Shown here: in pieces, positions 1 through 12,700 of the stretch
Position numbering within the stretch: the first letter of the stretch is position 1
How the letters are laid out: each line of letters opens with the position of its first letter
Source: Apteryx mantelli
Lineage: Eukaryota > Chordata > Aves > Apterygiformes > Apterygidae
DNA: 64,000 nucleotides
NCBI RefSeq assembly: GCF_036417845.1
Contig: NC_089982.1
Location: 66,849,684 to 66,913,683, forward strand
Reading direction: 5' to 3'
The notes under the pieces: model-generated
What the model was told of the DNA's origin: nothing
Seen by the model: the letters and a program-made list of their open reading frames with translations, nothing else
Databases searched by the model: none
Position numbers and translations under genes: made by a program

Positions 1-3000
1 TCAATAGTTCTTTTGCTAATCTTAGCTTTGGTTCCCTTAAGACAAGGGTTATGTGATTCTTGGGAATTCAGGTGGCAATGAGCAAATTTAAGGTATTTGT
101 CATGTCTTACAGAAACTGATATTCTTCCAGAACTTTAGATGTCATATCAGATGTCAGAAAAGTAACTTCTCTCCACCCTAAACTAAGACACTCTAAACTT
201 TGAAAGCTTAACTGTGGCTTCAGACATGCGGGTACCAATTCACCTAATAAAATATCAGCTGTCTTTTTTTCTATTTCCATTTTCATTTCATAACATCTGT
301 GCTGTTTCCTACTAATTGTACAGCCAGTCCCTTAATAATTTAGTAGGTCTCATGAAACTAACATCTCTTTTTCTAATTCTGCAGAAATATGGAAACCCAT
401 TTGATTGTGATGTCCTGAGTATAGCCTGGTTTCTCTTTAGAGCAGAGCTGTCTGATAAATATAGTACTGCAGCAAGTCTGAAGAGGCTGTCCTTTCCCTG
501 ACTCTTCCACTGGCCCATTGAGTGGCCTGTGCCAAATCACTTCACTTTCCTGTGCTGCTTTTTTTTCATCCGTAAATTGAAACTCATAGCAACTGCAGTT
601 AGCATAATTAACTTCCTTCGTAAACTTCTTTGAGATCTGCTAATGAAAAGCACTGTATAAGAGCTGTAAAATAGTATCACTTACTGAAGTGGCTCTTTCT
701 TTGTTATGTACTTAATTGGAATCTTAAAAAGAAAGAGCTAAAGTTCTTGATTATTGCACGTAGGGATTTAGTTAGCAGTCTATTCCATTTGTAATGTATT
801 ACACCTCTGTGAGATTTATTAAAGAGTTGATTACTTTCAAGAACAGTTGTACCATTCTCTTGCTGATGTTATGCCTATGAAGCATGTGCAGCCTACGAGG
901 GCTGTTTCTGGTGTCAGCTCCCAATCACATGCCTGTTTGTCATATATGGTTCTCAATGTCATGACCTTACCTCAGAAAACCGTCTTGGGTGACTGGAATC
1001 TTTAGAACATTTGATGGATTTTGACTAAGTCTGGCTCCAGTGTGCAAAAATATGATCAAAGGAACCTGTACATGGTACCAACAGCTGATGGGGTTAATAT
1101 AATAGGATGCTAAACCACAAGTGACATCTCAGGCCATGTGTTCATGTTGGTAAGTTGGCATGTGGTTCCAGCATCCACTACCTCAGGGTGTGCAGAGCTA
1201 TTTCCTTGCATCTTCAGCTTGAATCTCGAACTGTTAATTCTGGCAAACTATTATCTTCACAGGATGAAGAGAAAAAAAGAGTAGGTGTGCACAATCCAAT
1301 GTATAGCCTACAAAAGGAACAAGTGAGTTTTTTTAATATCTATGTTTCTCCTTCCCAGGGCACTATTCATTTTTCATAAGCACTTATGCCTTAGTTATGA
1401 TAGTCTGGAAAAAGGAAAGGGTGGGCTCCAGTCATGCAGTGAGCACTCTTTTAAACTCTGCCCTCAGTTTTAACATGACTTTTTACTTGGGGGACTTCAG
1501 TGCATATAGAGAGGAGTGTTGCGGCTGAGCCTTGTGCCAGGCCAGTATTGGCGAAGACATGCCAACATGAATCACAACCTGTACTATAGAGCATGTTGGA
1601 GGACTGAGTAGATAATCACTAAAACCAACAACCACAGGCCTCTCAGATGCATCCCAGACCTCACTAATGGTATCTTATTGACTGTCACCATGTGTCAGAG
1701 GGACTTTTATGTGATCTCATGTTACTCTGGACAGACGTTTACATACCATAAATTACACATAATTCTTCCAAGCAGTCTTCCCTAAACTTTATACAACACC
1801 TGCATAGCAATCTCAGGGCCAAAACTGAATTTCTGGCTGTTCTTTCATCCAGAAAGCCATCAGAGCCTTTAACGTGACTCTGAACCTGGATAGAGACACC
1901 TTCTTACCATGGTATATTCCAACCTGAAGATTTATATATGCTATATTCTTCCTGTTCATCAGTGAGACCTGAGCATTGTAGAAAAGTCACAGTCGCCATC
2001 TGGGCCCTCCTCCTGTCTTCTGAACAAGATGGTATGACAATCTCACTGAATGCCCACAAAGGTATCAAGGCCAGCTGTAATGTGTCTGCTGGGTAGTCAG
2101 ATGGATTATACTGCAAATAACCAAGAAGTTCAAATATTGTGAATTGGCACTTAGAAAGAAAAGTGCTCATCCAAAAAATCATTTAAAAGATACCTCGAAA
2201 TGTGTCTAGGTTGACTATAATCTATCAAGGCCTGTAGAGTCTTCCAGACATTTATTAAATTACATGCCACAGCACAGTCACCATAACTACAGGAGAAGCA
2301 CTGTGGGGACAGCAAGAGCACCCTGTTTGCCTTGGATACACTTCACAGTTAGAGAATGCTATTTCAAAAATTACTCATTGTGCAAAGTGCTCTGAAGCAA
2401 ATTGCATCCCTCTCATATTATTTAATTCAGATGGTTTTAATATGAGCTGGTTTTAACTGCAGTTATTCTGAGACACTAATGGAACTCAAGCTCAAGTCAC
2501 CTTGAAAAAGCACTTGGAATGTACTACACTTAAAATAAATGTGTTCTTGAGAATTTCATGTGTTGTCCAAAACTATGGCCTAATTCAGATCTCCCAATAG
2601 TTTATATTTGTGTGAGTAACTCCACTGAATTAGTGGCATTATGCCAACATAACCCTGGCAAATGAGAACAGAAGTAGACCATGACTTTCCATATATATTT
2701 CTTCCAAGTCATTTATTTTATTTCATTTGCCAAGACAAAAAAGACCTGGCAACAAACCCAGAACTATTTGTAGATTTGACACAAGATAAAAATAAACTTT
2801 TCCAAATTCATCATTTTACAAGTAGAGTTTCTATTTAAATTTATGTAAAGATCTTTGGCAAATTAATGAAAAAAAACAACACAGAACATGCTTATCATGA
2901 AGCAACTGTAATTTCATATGGTTTTGTTTTAGATGAGAAAAGCATTATACATATCATATGAAATGACCAATAACAGAAATTTTTTCAGCTACTAAGCCAG

Positions 3001-3599
3001 TATGTACAGTATTTGACATCACAGGAAAAGAAAAAGGATCTGGGCTAAAATAAAAAAAATAAATAAATGGCAGATTCTTTTGTTATCATGGGTTACTAGG
3101 CCTTCTTCCACTACAGAAGAAAAAAACCAAGTATTTCTATATACATTTCTCTAAACTATGCACAGAGTCACACTATGGTGCCTAAATTATTTCTTAATTA
3201 TCAAAGTCAATTTTATTAGAAAATTGGTGTTGTTAATAAAGCAGTCAACTCAAAGGACATTCTTGCCTAAAACTTCCAACATCCCAAATAATGCATGGTT
3301 AAATTCAAGTGGGAAAGACATTCAGATTTTTGTTTTTCCTAAATAATAAAATTATACCTGTGATTAGTAAACATTTCATTAAAACAGTTTCCTTTTTTTC
3401 TTAAAGCTTGTGGGGAGGCAATGAGACGATACTGATCAGCAGACGAGAGAGTATTCTAGCATGCAATTAGCCAAATACAGTGGAGAGAAATGATGTTAAA
3501 AGGCAAAAACTCAGAGCTGCCCAGACAGTAAGATTGTTGGCTGTACATTAGAGAATATTAACTATTAAATTTATGCAAAAAATGCCTAGAAAAACAAAA
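1..3599. other. Intergenic, no gene recognised
   Basis: AT-rich sequence with only short open frames (under 95 codons), none resembling a known protein or framed by convincing splice sites. In human the next gene on this side of CCKAR is TBC1D19; I see no TBC1D19-like exon here. No clear repeat family was recognised, though very old degraded repeats could be missed by eye. Confidence 0.5.
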
Positions 3600-4100
3600 T
3601 CCTTTGATCTTAATATGTTTCATGCAGAAATCCACTCTGACAGGAGAGGCAAGAGTTCACAGCAAACTCTTCCTCCTGCAGTCTGTCAATTTAACCTGCA
3701 GACACTGAATGCAGCTCTGCCCAGGAACAGAGGGTATTCATCCAGAAGTTCTAAAGGAAATAGTAAAACTATTAAACATGATGTGTAACCTGCTTAAAAC
3801 TTTGTTGCCAGAGAAAAGGCATTTTGCAAATGTAACGTCAGTGTTTAGAAAGGGCTCCAGGGAAAATCCATGGAATTACAGACCAGTCTGCAAGCCTGGC
3901 ATCCACAGAAAGAAAACTGGTGAGTACTGTAACAACACATAAAAATCTCTGGACACATTTTCTACACAGCTTGTGTAGAGGAAGGTCACACCTTGCAGAT
4001 TTAGAGATCTGAGCCTGTGAACAAGATGATCCACTGTGTATAAATTATAACTACATAGTCACTGGGATGTGCACAAGGCAGCATTCCCTCACTCAATGCA
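3600..4100 (+). mobile_element. Ancient CR1-type LINE, reverse transcriptase fragment (left part of a split copy)
   Basis: The + strand reads as a decayed piece of CR1 ORF2, the endonuclease/reverse transcriptase. Around 3718-3900 the frame contains GIHPEVLKE, then FANVTSVFRKG, then ENPWNYRPV, which match the conserved start of the CR1 reverse transcriptase domain (GIHP-VLKE, ANV-P-FKKG, NYRPVSL). After 3900 the nucleotide match continues through frame breaks to about 4060-4100. The copy has stops and frameshifts and cannot be active. It resembles the old CR1 lineages shared with turtles and crocodilians more than young avian subfamilies. The same copy appears to resume at 5535. The left edge is uncertain by about 50-100 bases. 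Confidence 0.75.
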
Positions 4101-5534
4101 GACCTGTTGCTGATTGAGATCAGTGGCTTCTGAAGTGAACCGTGGCTCAGTTCTTACCCCTCAGCCATTCGGGTCTCTCCCTCGGCTCTGCCTCCCACCA
4201 CCATGCCCCCGGCTCGTGTGGTCTCCCCACAGTACAGCCGTGCCAGCGGGTTCCACCAAACAGACTGCATCCAAGCCACACTGGTCTCTTTAACGCTTCT
4301 TGTGACAACAGGAGGCCTCTTGCCATGGTGTCCTACGCTGCTGGTGTTGCAGGTTTTACCCCTCGTGCATGCACTCAGGAAGCATGCCTCATCACTTTAA
4401 GAGGCCATCCTCTGGCATGTGGCTGGGTGAGGTGCCACTAAGGGGATGGACACCAGCATCCTGGGAAAGCTGGTCTTCCACAGCTTCCCATACATGGTTG
4501 AGATTGATGCAAGAGACACAAACTGGCTTTATAGTGTCTGTTGTACTGAGCTGCAGCCCTGGCCAGCCTCTCACCCCTGTGAGAGCATGGGCATTAGTAC
4601 CCACTGTGAAACCACAGAGCAGTACGTACCTGTGATGACCGCTTGAGTCCAGAACTATCGGAGGTGAAAGGCAGTATACCAAGTCCTCCATGAGAGTCCA
4701 CCACTGTCTGGCAGTTTATCCCTTTCCATGTAGAGTGGTCATGGCAGGTGTTTTTATGCACAGCCTAGCACTATTACTGCCACCTCCAGTGGGCTTGCAT
4801 TGGCAGGCAAGTGGTGAAACTGTCTGTTCATGTGTAGTTCAGGATAACAGGACTAACAAAATGTTATCTGGACTTACATGTCCAGAAAAATTGAGCTGCA
4901 AAGCGAGCATGGCTCTGGGCTCCCTCTGCAAAAGTGGAATGCAATGATCTGACTTCCTCCTTTCTCCTCAGAAAAAAAAAAGTTAAAAAGGCACTCTTTC
5001 CTTAGGCTGGCAATCAGAGGCCAATCACTTGGAAGCCAAGTTCCTGGCATCCGTGAGTGTCACGTGGATCTCCAGACACAGTCCCCATGAGCCGTGAGCA
5101 ACTGGTGATTCAGCAGTGGCTGCACTGCTAAAGATCTGAACAGCTTGGTAGAATACATATGCTGAGTTGCATGGTTTTTCAATGGCTTGCATGCATGCTT
5201 CAGGTTTCTTGTTTTGTTTCTTTAGCTTAAAAGTGTTTTGCCCTCATGCTACGGGCAGAACGCACAGCACTGAGCTGCTGTATCACTTCTTGGTTTGTGT
5301 CTTTGTTGCTCCTCCAGGAGGACCCTCCAAAGGACTGAGATGATTCAACATGTGCAGCAATCAATATCCACAAATAGTTGTGGAGGACCATTTTGGGTTG
5401 AGGGAGCCAAAGCTGGCATAGATTTGCATGCCAGAAAGAGCTAACTGAACCATGGAAGCAGGAGTTCAGGACCAACTCAACATCACGATCAATCAGTAGA
5501 CCATTGGTCTGGAGTGAAACAGGGAACAACATGA
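4101..5534. other. Unassigned ~1.4 kb segment inserted within the ancient CR1 copy
   Basis: This block separates two colinear parts of one CR1 copy, so it probably arrived as an insertion, although a rearrangement is possible. It is GC-richer than its surroundings between about 4140 and 4960. Open frames include 4142-4441 (+), 4392-4691 (-) and 5227-5532 (-, 101 codons). None matches a family I recognise. The 5227-5532 frame has an ordinary mix of residues rather than low-complexity composition and ends at TAA, so a transposon-derived coding remnant is possible but unproven. I saw no clear terminal repeats or target-site duplication. Confidence 0.4.
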
Positions 5535-6190
5535 TTAAAAGATGAGAAACAAAAAGTAGGAATGAAAGGCAATTATGAATGGAGCCCCACAGGAAGCTTT
5601 GCTACAGCTGCTCTTCACTTTCATAAATGCTCCAGAAAATGGGGAAAAGGGTGAAGTGAAGAAGTTTTCTGCTGATGCTAAGTCATTCAGGAGAGGAGAA
5701 AAGAAGGCTGACTTTAAAGAGTTGCAGAAAGCTCTTTCTGATAAAATGGGAGAATAAAAATCAGCGTAAATTAGAAAACAATTATAATTTTTCATGTACA
5801 GTGTAGGGCTCTAAACTAGCTATTACTATGCAGGAAAGAGACTACTGAACTCACAATAGATTCTTCTATAGAAATATGAATTCAATTCTCAGTAGTTATA
5901 AAAAAGGCAAATAAGATTACAGGAATTATTAGGAAAAGAACAGAGGAAAAAACAACAGAAAAACTCAATATGCCATTATTTAAATCTCTGGTCACCCTTT
6001 GTGAAAGACTTTGGAAGAACTAGAAAACTTCTAACCCTGGGCTACAATGTTAATGAAAGGTGTGAAACAGCTTGTTTACAAGGAGTGAGTGACTAATCTG
6101 ATCTTGTTCAGATCCGATAGAATTATGAGCAGTACGGAGAAGTTGAATACAGAATGGTAATTCACTGTCTGCCATAACACAACGAGAGAG
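5535..6190 (+). mobile_element. Ancient CR1-type LINE, 3' half of ORF2 (right part of a split copy)
   Basis: The nucleotide sequence follows old amniote CR1 elements: the 'aaagatgagaaacaaaaag' segment at 5538, the decayed 'tctgctgatgctaagtc' counterpart of the reverse transcriptase active-site region near 5668, then 'aaataagattacaggaatta' (about 5907-5926) and 'tgccatta' (about 5971). It continues to 'atagaattatgagcagtacg' at 6117 and 'aattcactgtctgccataac' at 6159. A short open frame at 5575-5757 is part of this fossil, not a gene. It continues the fragment at 3600-4100 in the same orientation and element order. The right edge is approximate and the 3' terminus of the element is missing. Confidence 0.75.
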
Positions 6191-7856
6191 AACAGCCTCG
6201 GTGCAATCCCTTTAATAGTGCTTCATTTCTGGAAGGGTACCATTGATCCGCCCGATCTGGTCTTCCCTCCTGATCAGCCACGGGTCTCCCTGAGTGCAAG
6301 AACCAGGGCATCCCAGTAACTTCCCCCATACCTCCATTCACCCTGTCACTTCCCTTCTTTTTAACCAGGTCTCCTGGGGACTCATTGGGAGACACTACCC
6401 AATCCAGTTAAGTAAATCTGGAAGCCTAGTGGACAATAACAAGTGCACAGTTTCAGACTATATCTGACAACATAAAAAAACCCCTTAATCTTCCTCTTTA
6501 GTATAACATTGCTTTCTCATGGTACAGCAATAGCCAAGCTGTAACTCATCAGGACACCAGCAATTAACCTCTAACCCCAAAAGTACAGTGGTATACCCAG
6601 TATAAAAACTGCAGATTAAAAATGATTTGAGAGAAAATCCAATCTCAAATAGCAACACATATACGGTAAAAAGTAATACAGGAAATGCTGCTAATATCAA
6701 CCATTCAATACAACCGAAACTGAAAACATATCCAATTATTTTTCTAAGATAGGTCTAATAGAAGGTGCCGGGAATTGGGAAAGATCTCTAGCACATTAAG
6801 AATGAGCCCAGAACAACAATTTGACATCTTGCTTACGGAAAGGCTCTAACTCCATCACAGGCTATTTAATCCAGTAAAGGAATTGGTAAACACAATTATC
6901 CGGCCTGTGTTTTGCAGTAGGTCAAACCATTATAATAGTTTATAATAAATTATTTATAATAAATTATTATTATGGTTTCCTTTGATACACAGAGGTCTCA
7001 GACCAAAAACTTAAAGCTCAAAAATCATTCAAATTGGATGCTATTTTTATGACAGAATGAAATGCCCTAAAATATAAAGAGTTCATTGAAGTGACTCTCA
7101 AATATAGAAATAAGGAAAGCAGGAATAGTATTTTCTATAGATGGGGATTTTTAAAGGAAAGAAAAGTTGTTAACCAGAAGTTTGGAGCTTAGACTAAACT
7201 TTCTGCACCTTGCTGTTACCTGTCAAGAACAACAACAAACTTAAGCTCAGCAGTCCTTTCCAAAAAGAATCCGTTACTTCTCCTGTGGATTACCACCACT
7301 AAATCAGCACATCTCTTGGCTGCCGCTTCAGATATTTGGGATATTATAATCAATCGCAATGACTCAGCTTACTGAATTCATTTGAAATTGGCAGAGAAAA
7401 TTTCCAGGAAATACTGGAATAATTCAAAACTAATTCAAAACTAAGACTAAAAAAATGAAAATCTGCATTTAAGTAAATGAGGAATGTTTGACATTTAATA
7501 GAGTGGTTGATTAGTAACACCCATCAATTTAATCATATGAAACAAAAATGTAAAGGTGAACTAGACAGCTGAGAGAAAATCATTTTTTTCAGAGACCTTA
7601 GTTCCATATTCAAGCTTAGTGCTCAATCATTGTAAAAATGGAAACATACTTTAACTTTCATTGCTTAAATATAATTTTCACACATTTTAAGAGTCACAGG
7701 TGGAAAAAATAAACCAGAAAGTGTCATTCTGGATTGATTTCCTACCAGTATGATACACCTTTGGAAATGGAATTGAATCTTGCTGGACTGAATGTTTCTT
7801 TCTGGTGAGACAGTACTGTACTGTGAAGTACATCGTATACACTGATTGCCAGCTTG
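6191..7856. other. Intergenic, no gene recognised
   Basis: No supported gene. An AT-only stretch at about 6933-6975 is built from repeats of 'taataaattat'. A minus-strand open frame at 6162-6395 has no recognisable homology and overlaps the CR1 edge. The minus-strand frame at 7665-7907 runs out of the 3' end of the CR1 copy at 7857 and is not a separate gene. Confidence 0.5.
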
Positions 7857-8217
7857 AATCACAGAATCACAGAATCGCTGAGGGTGGAAGGGACCTCTGG
7901 AGATCATCTAGTCCAAGCCCCCTGCTCAAGCAGGGTCACCTACAGCACATTGCACAGGATTGCATCCAGGCGGGTTTTGAATGTCTTCAGAGAAGGAGAC
8001 TCCACAACCTCTCTGGGCAACCGGTTCCAGTGCTCCGTCACCCTCACAGTGAAAAAGTTTTTCCTCATGTTCAGATGGAAGTGTCTGTGTTTCAGTTTGT
8101 GCCCGTTGCCTCGCGTCCTGTCGCTCGGCACCACTGAAAAGAGTCTGGGCCCATCCTCTCGACACCCTCCCTTCACATACTTGTACACATTGATAAGATC
8201 TCCTCTCAGCCTTCTCT
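7857..8217 (-). mobile_element. CR1 LINE, 5'-truncated copy, avian type
   Basis: Read on the - strand, this is the last ~360 bases of a CR1 element. It ends in tandem 'ATTCTGTG' octamers (7857-7878 on the + strand as 'aatcacagaatcacagaatc'), the hallmark CR1 3' terminus. About 90 codons of ORF2 C-terminus stay open: [13 protein letters not shown], then [26 protein letters not shown] and [13 protein letters not shown]. The lack of frameshifts makes it much younger than the CR1 fossils at 3.6-6.2 and 38 kb. 5' truncation is normal for CR1. It lies about 1.4 kb upstream of the CCKAR start codon. Confidence 0.93.
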
Positions 8218-9335
8218 GAATCTGTATTATCTCCGATTTTAAAAGCTGCAGGAATTTGTACAAGAAATGGAAACCTTATAATTAATTTGTTAAAGAAATG
8301 AGAATTTAGAAATTAGAACTTCAGCTGCAGCTTTTCAGTCTACTCTCCTACCTACCCATTCTAGTTAATGGCACTGCACGTCAAGGCTGGAAAAGAAATC
8401 CAGGCCTGCAGTCTTTGTGTATCAACTTTAAGGGGTATGAATAAAACTATTATTACTCTTCCTATTTAATTAGAAGGGATTTTACGTGTGAAATTTATTT
8501 TCAATTGAGTTATTACAGGGATTAATTTATAATAAAACATTTTGCCATGAGCTATGTGTACTTCTTCTCTATCTTTCTCAAAAAAGAAAACCCAATAAAC
8601 AAAACTGTATACTGCAGGTTAAAAGCCCATGACATTGTTGAAACACCAGAGAGGATGATTGTGTATTCAAAAAATAGAACTAATATAAAAGGATTTCTTC
8701 TAAACAACCAAGATAGTTGTGTTTTACACTAACATATAAGTAACGTGCAGCAGTTTATCGCTTCATCGAGTTTGTATACAAGTTGTATACAACTCTTTGC
8801 ACCGAGAAAATTTATAGGTGTCTGCTTATATTAAACAACAATTCTAGTACTGTACTTCCGTAAGGAATCTTTCTATTGACTTACTAGGTTTTGGATCAGG
8901 CACTTACAGAGCTTTCATATGAAGTTCGTGAAGCACTTCACCAAATGAGATAAATGGCCCTTGTTTTTCTGAGCCACTTCATAGCCAGGCTTCAGTTCAC
9001 TTGGAAAAACGTAGAGGAAATAGTTGGCTTTGTATAAAGCATGCAGAATCTTCACTGTGCTTTTTTCTTCTGTGCCCTTTTATTGAGCTTGTCTTACCAT
9101 TTCACATTTTGTTGTCTGAGAGACTGATTTATCGCTCTCATCACTTACTGGTCATGATTCATTGGCTGTGGCGTAACGGACTTCCCCTGAGAAATATTGC
9201 AGATATGTGAGCAGAAGCAATCTTGCAAAGGGTTAATGTTATAATCTTTTTCTAGTCTGTTTATAATCCCAACAGTAGGCCAGTAACAGAAGAGGGTGGA
9301 TCTAAGAAGGTACGGGAGGAGATGTGTGTGCGTGA

Positions 9336-9370
<35 letters not shown>

Positions 9371-9623
9371 CGTATTCATGCTTTGCTTTTCTGAACCTCT
9401 ACTGCCTTGTATGCCACTGGAATAAATCTTCCTCACTCTAAACAGCATCCTGTGTACTGGATATTCCTGATGGATAGTTAAAAGAGCTCGCTCGTACAAC
9501 TGCCTCACTCACATATTACTACGGAAGATTTCATTGAGAAATGCTTGTGTTTACTGCAAGAATGGGTAGATAGTTACAAACCAGCCCCTTTCGTCACAAA
9601 AGGCAACCTGTGGATACTGAAGA
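8218..9623 (+). promoter_or_regulatory. CCKAR 5' flank (promoter region, start site not resolved)
   Basis: Non-coding sequence between the CR1 copy and the CCKAR start codon. It is not CpG-rich. A TATA-like 'tataaag' lies at 9033-9039, about 590 bases before the ATG, but nothing proves it is used and a non-coding first exon could lie in this stretch. A TG/CG microsatellite sits at 9323-9372. The promoter assignment rests on position only. Confidence 0.35.
9323..9372. repeat. TG/CG alternating microsatellite
   Basis: Alternating purine-pyrimidine run, mainly (TG)n with a central CGCGCGCG block, about 250 bases upstream of the CCKAR start codon. Such runs vary in length and can adopt Z-DNA. 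Confidence 0.95.
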
Positions 9624-9744
9624 ATGGAAACTGTGGATGATAGCTTACTTGGGAATGGTACCAATATTTCTGCTTTCCTGTGTGATATCATCTTGGAAAA
9701 TGACACTTTTTTCTGTGTGGATGATCCACCATATCCTTCTAAAG
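9624..9744 (+). CDS. CCKAR: CCKAR coding exon 1
   Basis: Encodes residues 1-40 plus one base: the extracellular N-terminus with three N-glycosylation sequons (N11, N14, N26) and cysteines C20 and C31, which correspond to a known N-terminal disulfide in the mammalian receptor. Donor AAAG|GTATGT. The next intron is 721 bases and holds nothing recognised. Confidence 0.96.
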
Positions 9745-12700
9745 GTATGTATAGAAAATGGATTTTTCAGACAGCATTAGTTCTCACTGAAAGTAGAGAT
9801 AGTATAGAGAAAAACAGCTACACGAGGCTTTTTCTGTGAGGGAGTGCAAAATCATCTATTTGCTGATAAGTTAGGATGAGAAACAGGCAGGCAAGATTTT
9901 AGTATGTGCTGACTTTCCCAGTTAAAAAATCCAGCTAGAACAAATTTCAGTTAGAATGGAAAAGTAACAGTAGCAGTACTGGGCACAAAAGGCAAACAGC
10001 TCTACCAAGGGCTGAAAGAAACCTATTTTTTACTCTTCAAACAATTCAATAATGGCAGAGTTATCTGATCTGATACCATGTACAAAAGTGATTAAATATG
10101 AAATTATAACACTCTGAAGCTGAAAAAAATCATCCATGTATTAAAATACTTTTGATTGCCACCTCGTTTCTCACTTTTGTGTAAAGGAGGAATTTCCATT
10201 GTGAGTGAGTGGTGCACGCTAAGCAGTTTGAGCAGAATGTGCTTTTAAGAAGTTGTATGTGGTTCTCCAAATGTCCACTGTGCTGCATGTATTGTATTTT
10301 AATGTTATGCAATTCAGGTAGACCGGAATAAGTTTAAGAATTTCAGAATTTCCACTGATCTTACATTGGTGTAAAGCCTTAGTAAAAGCTTTACCTTGTG
10401 ATTAAGGATGAAACACATAACAAACGTGTGCTTCCTAACTGATTTGTCATTGTGACAATTTTCAGATTTCCATCAGACCATTCGGATTCTGCTGTATACT
10501 CTGATCTTTCTGCTCAGTGTTTTGGGGAACATTCTTGTGATTACGGTGCTGATAAGAAACAAACGAATGAGAACAGTCACAAATACATTTCTGCTCTCAC
10601 TAGCTGTCAGTGACCTAATGCTCTGCATTTTCTGCATGCCCTTCACCCTCATCCCCAACCTGCTGAAAGATTTCATTTTTGGTAGTGCTGTTTGTAAAAC
10701 TGCCACTTACTTCATGGGTAAGTATTGGAAGTTTATACTTATTTTGAATGAGATATGTGAGAAGCTCCTTAAAGACCAGTAAAAAGCTGACTGTTTCTCT
10801 CTGCCATTGAACAATTATCAGTATCACTACGAAACAGCTCTGTGGTGCGAATCTTCATGGTGCTGGTCTCCTTAGTTTGATCCAGCAAAACCCAGAGGCA
10901 CCCACTTAATTTGAAATACATACAGAAGTGCTTTTTAAGTGGTAAGTATTTTGCAGGATCAAGCTTTAATCAGGAACATGGCACCTACTCCTGCTTACCC
11001 AACACTGACAGAATTATTAACAGTTTTCAGGTCTCCCGGCAAAAATAGTAGCGTTGTGCAGTCCTCACTAAAGGCAGATTTTGCACACAGCTTTCTGGTA
11101 CCAGAACACAGAGAAACATGGAGAGAAACAGAGAAAAAAAATAGCCCAAAGTAGATCTTACTTGCAGAGCTGGCAGGTAGAGCAAGCACTACTTAAAAGT
11201 CAGGTGTGATGAGAAGTCACCAGGAGACCATAAAGGCCAGAACCCTCAGATGGAGGTTTTACAGACTGCCTTTAAGAAACACTGCTTATATATATATGCC
11301 TTACTCTACCCCCTTCGGTTGTCGAGGTAGAGCCAGGAATTTCAAACTGCCTGGATTAGGAGAGTCTGGGTAAGTGATTTTGTCTCGCTTTCAATACTTC
11401 TTTTGTGTTTGTTTCTTAAAAAAAAAAAAAGAAAGAAAGAAAAAGAGAACACTACGTAAAGTTTTTGCTGACTTAGAATTACCCTGGGTTAATTACAGAA
11501 ACCTAAGTTCTCTTTTCAACCTGTGCCCTTGAAAACTTCGATGTAATGTGAAAGTACACATCTAAAGTGTGGGAATGGGAAATCAACATCTTTCTGTAGA
11601 TAAAACCAATAAAACTAAAGGCCACGTTTAAACAAATTATAATGAATTGCTGCCATGAATGCCATAAAAAATTACTGAAGCCCTGTCATCTTTCTCGTAT
11701 TTCACTTTGTGTAAATTGCTTTATAAAAAGTCCAATGAACTATTTTCAAATATTAAGTTTTTAACTATGAAGTTGTTTTATTTTAAGAATCGGAATGTGA
11801 ATATTTCCCATTAGCATTTCAGGTTAACAGAGCCTTCTGTTGATAAAAAGACAGTGACATCTGTTATGTCACCTATGATCTTAATCTTTCATTTTAAGAT
11901 GTAGATAGACTTTAAATTACAGATGATTTCTGTAAAGCAAACTGTAAAGTTAAGATAACGGCATTTTATATTTTGACACACATTAGAACATGCACAAAGA
12001 TCATGAAATGAAGTTGAAAAAAAAAAGAAGGCTCATTCAATGAAAGAAGATTTGTGACAAAGTCAAGAAGAAGAAATATTTCTAATCTTACAGTGATAAC
12101 GTGGGGCACCTCAGTGGCAAAAATGCAGACCATTGCCTTCCACTTCCACTGATTCATTGATTCCACTGATTTCAAATGCTTGTTTGTATTACAGTGCAAT
12201 TTCTCTCATATATAAACCACAGTAGCAAAGAGAAGAATTAGGAACAAAAGTGTCCTCTTTCCCTGTTATTGAAATTTCCTGGTTTGACGGAATGAATCTT
12301 TTCTCTTGGACTCCCGGAGTTAAAGCACAGAGCAGGAATATTGGTATGGAGATTTAGATCTCTTGCCGATGCACTGTTCAGTGACTTAATCAGTATGGTA
12401 TTTATAAATAATTTAGCTTATAAACACTTTGCTATACTTTCATTTTTTCTAAATGTGCACAGAAAGTTAGCAAGAGTAGTTGAATATAACAGGAACCATT
12501 CAAAACAAGAGAATAACCTGTTACTTTACTTTATCTATATAGGTGTTTCCGTAAGCGTATCCACATTCAACCTGGTTGCCATATCTTTGGAGAGATACAG
12601 TGCCATTTGCAAACCTTTGCAGTCCAGGGTCTGGCAGACAAAATCTCATGCCTTGAAAGTGATTGCGGCTACCTGGTGTGTTTCCTTCACTATCATGTCA

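Noticed and set aside
4142-4441. 99-codon + strand frame in the CR1-splitting insert
   Set aside because: Overlaps other frames of similar length on both strands and resembles no known protein; kept only as part of the unassigned insert.
7940-8263. 107-codon - strand frame that looks like a gene
   Set aside because: It is the C-terminal end of CR1 ORF2 in a 5'-truncated LINE copy, not a host gene.
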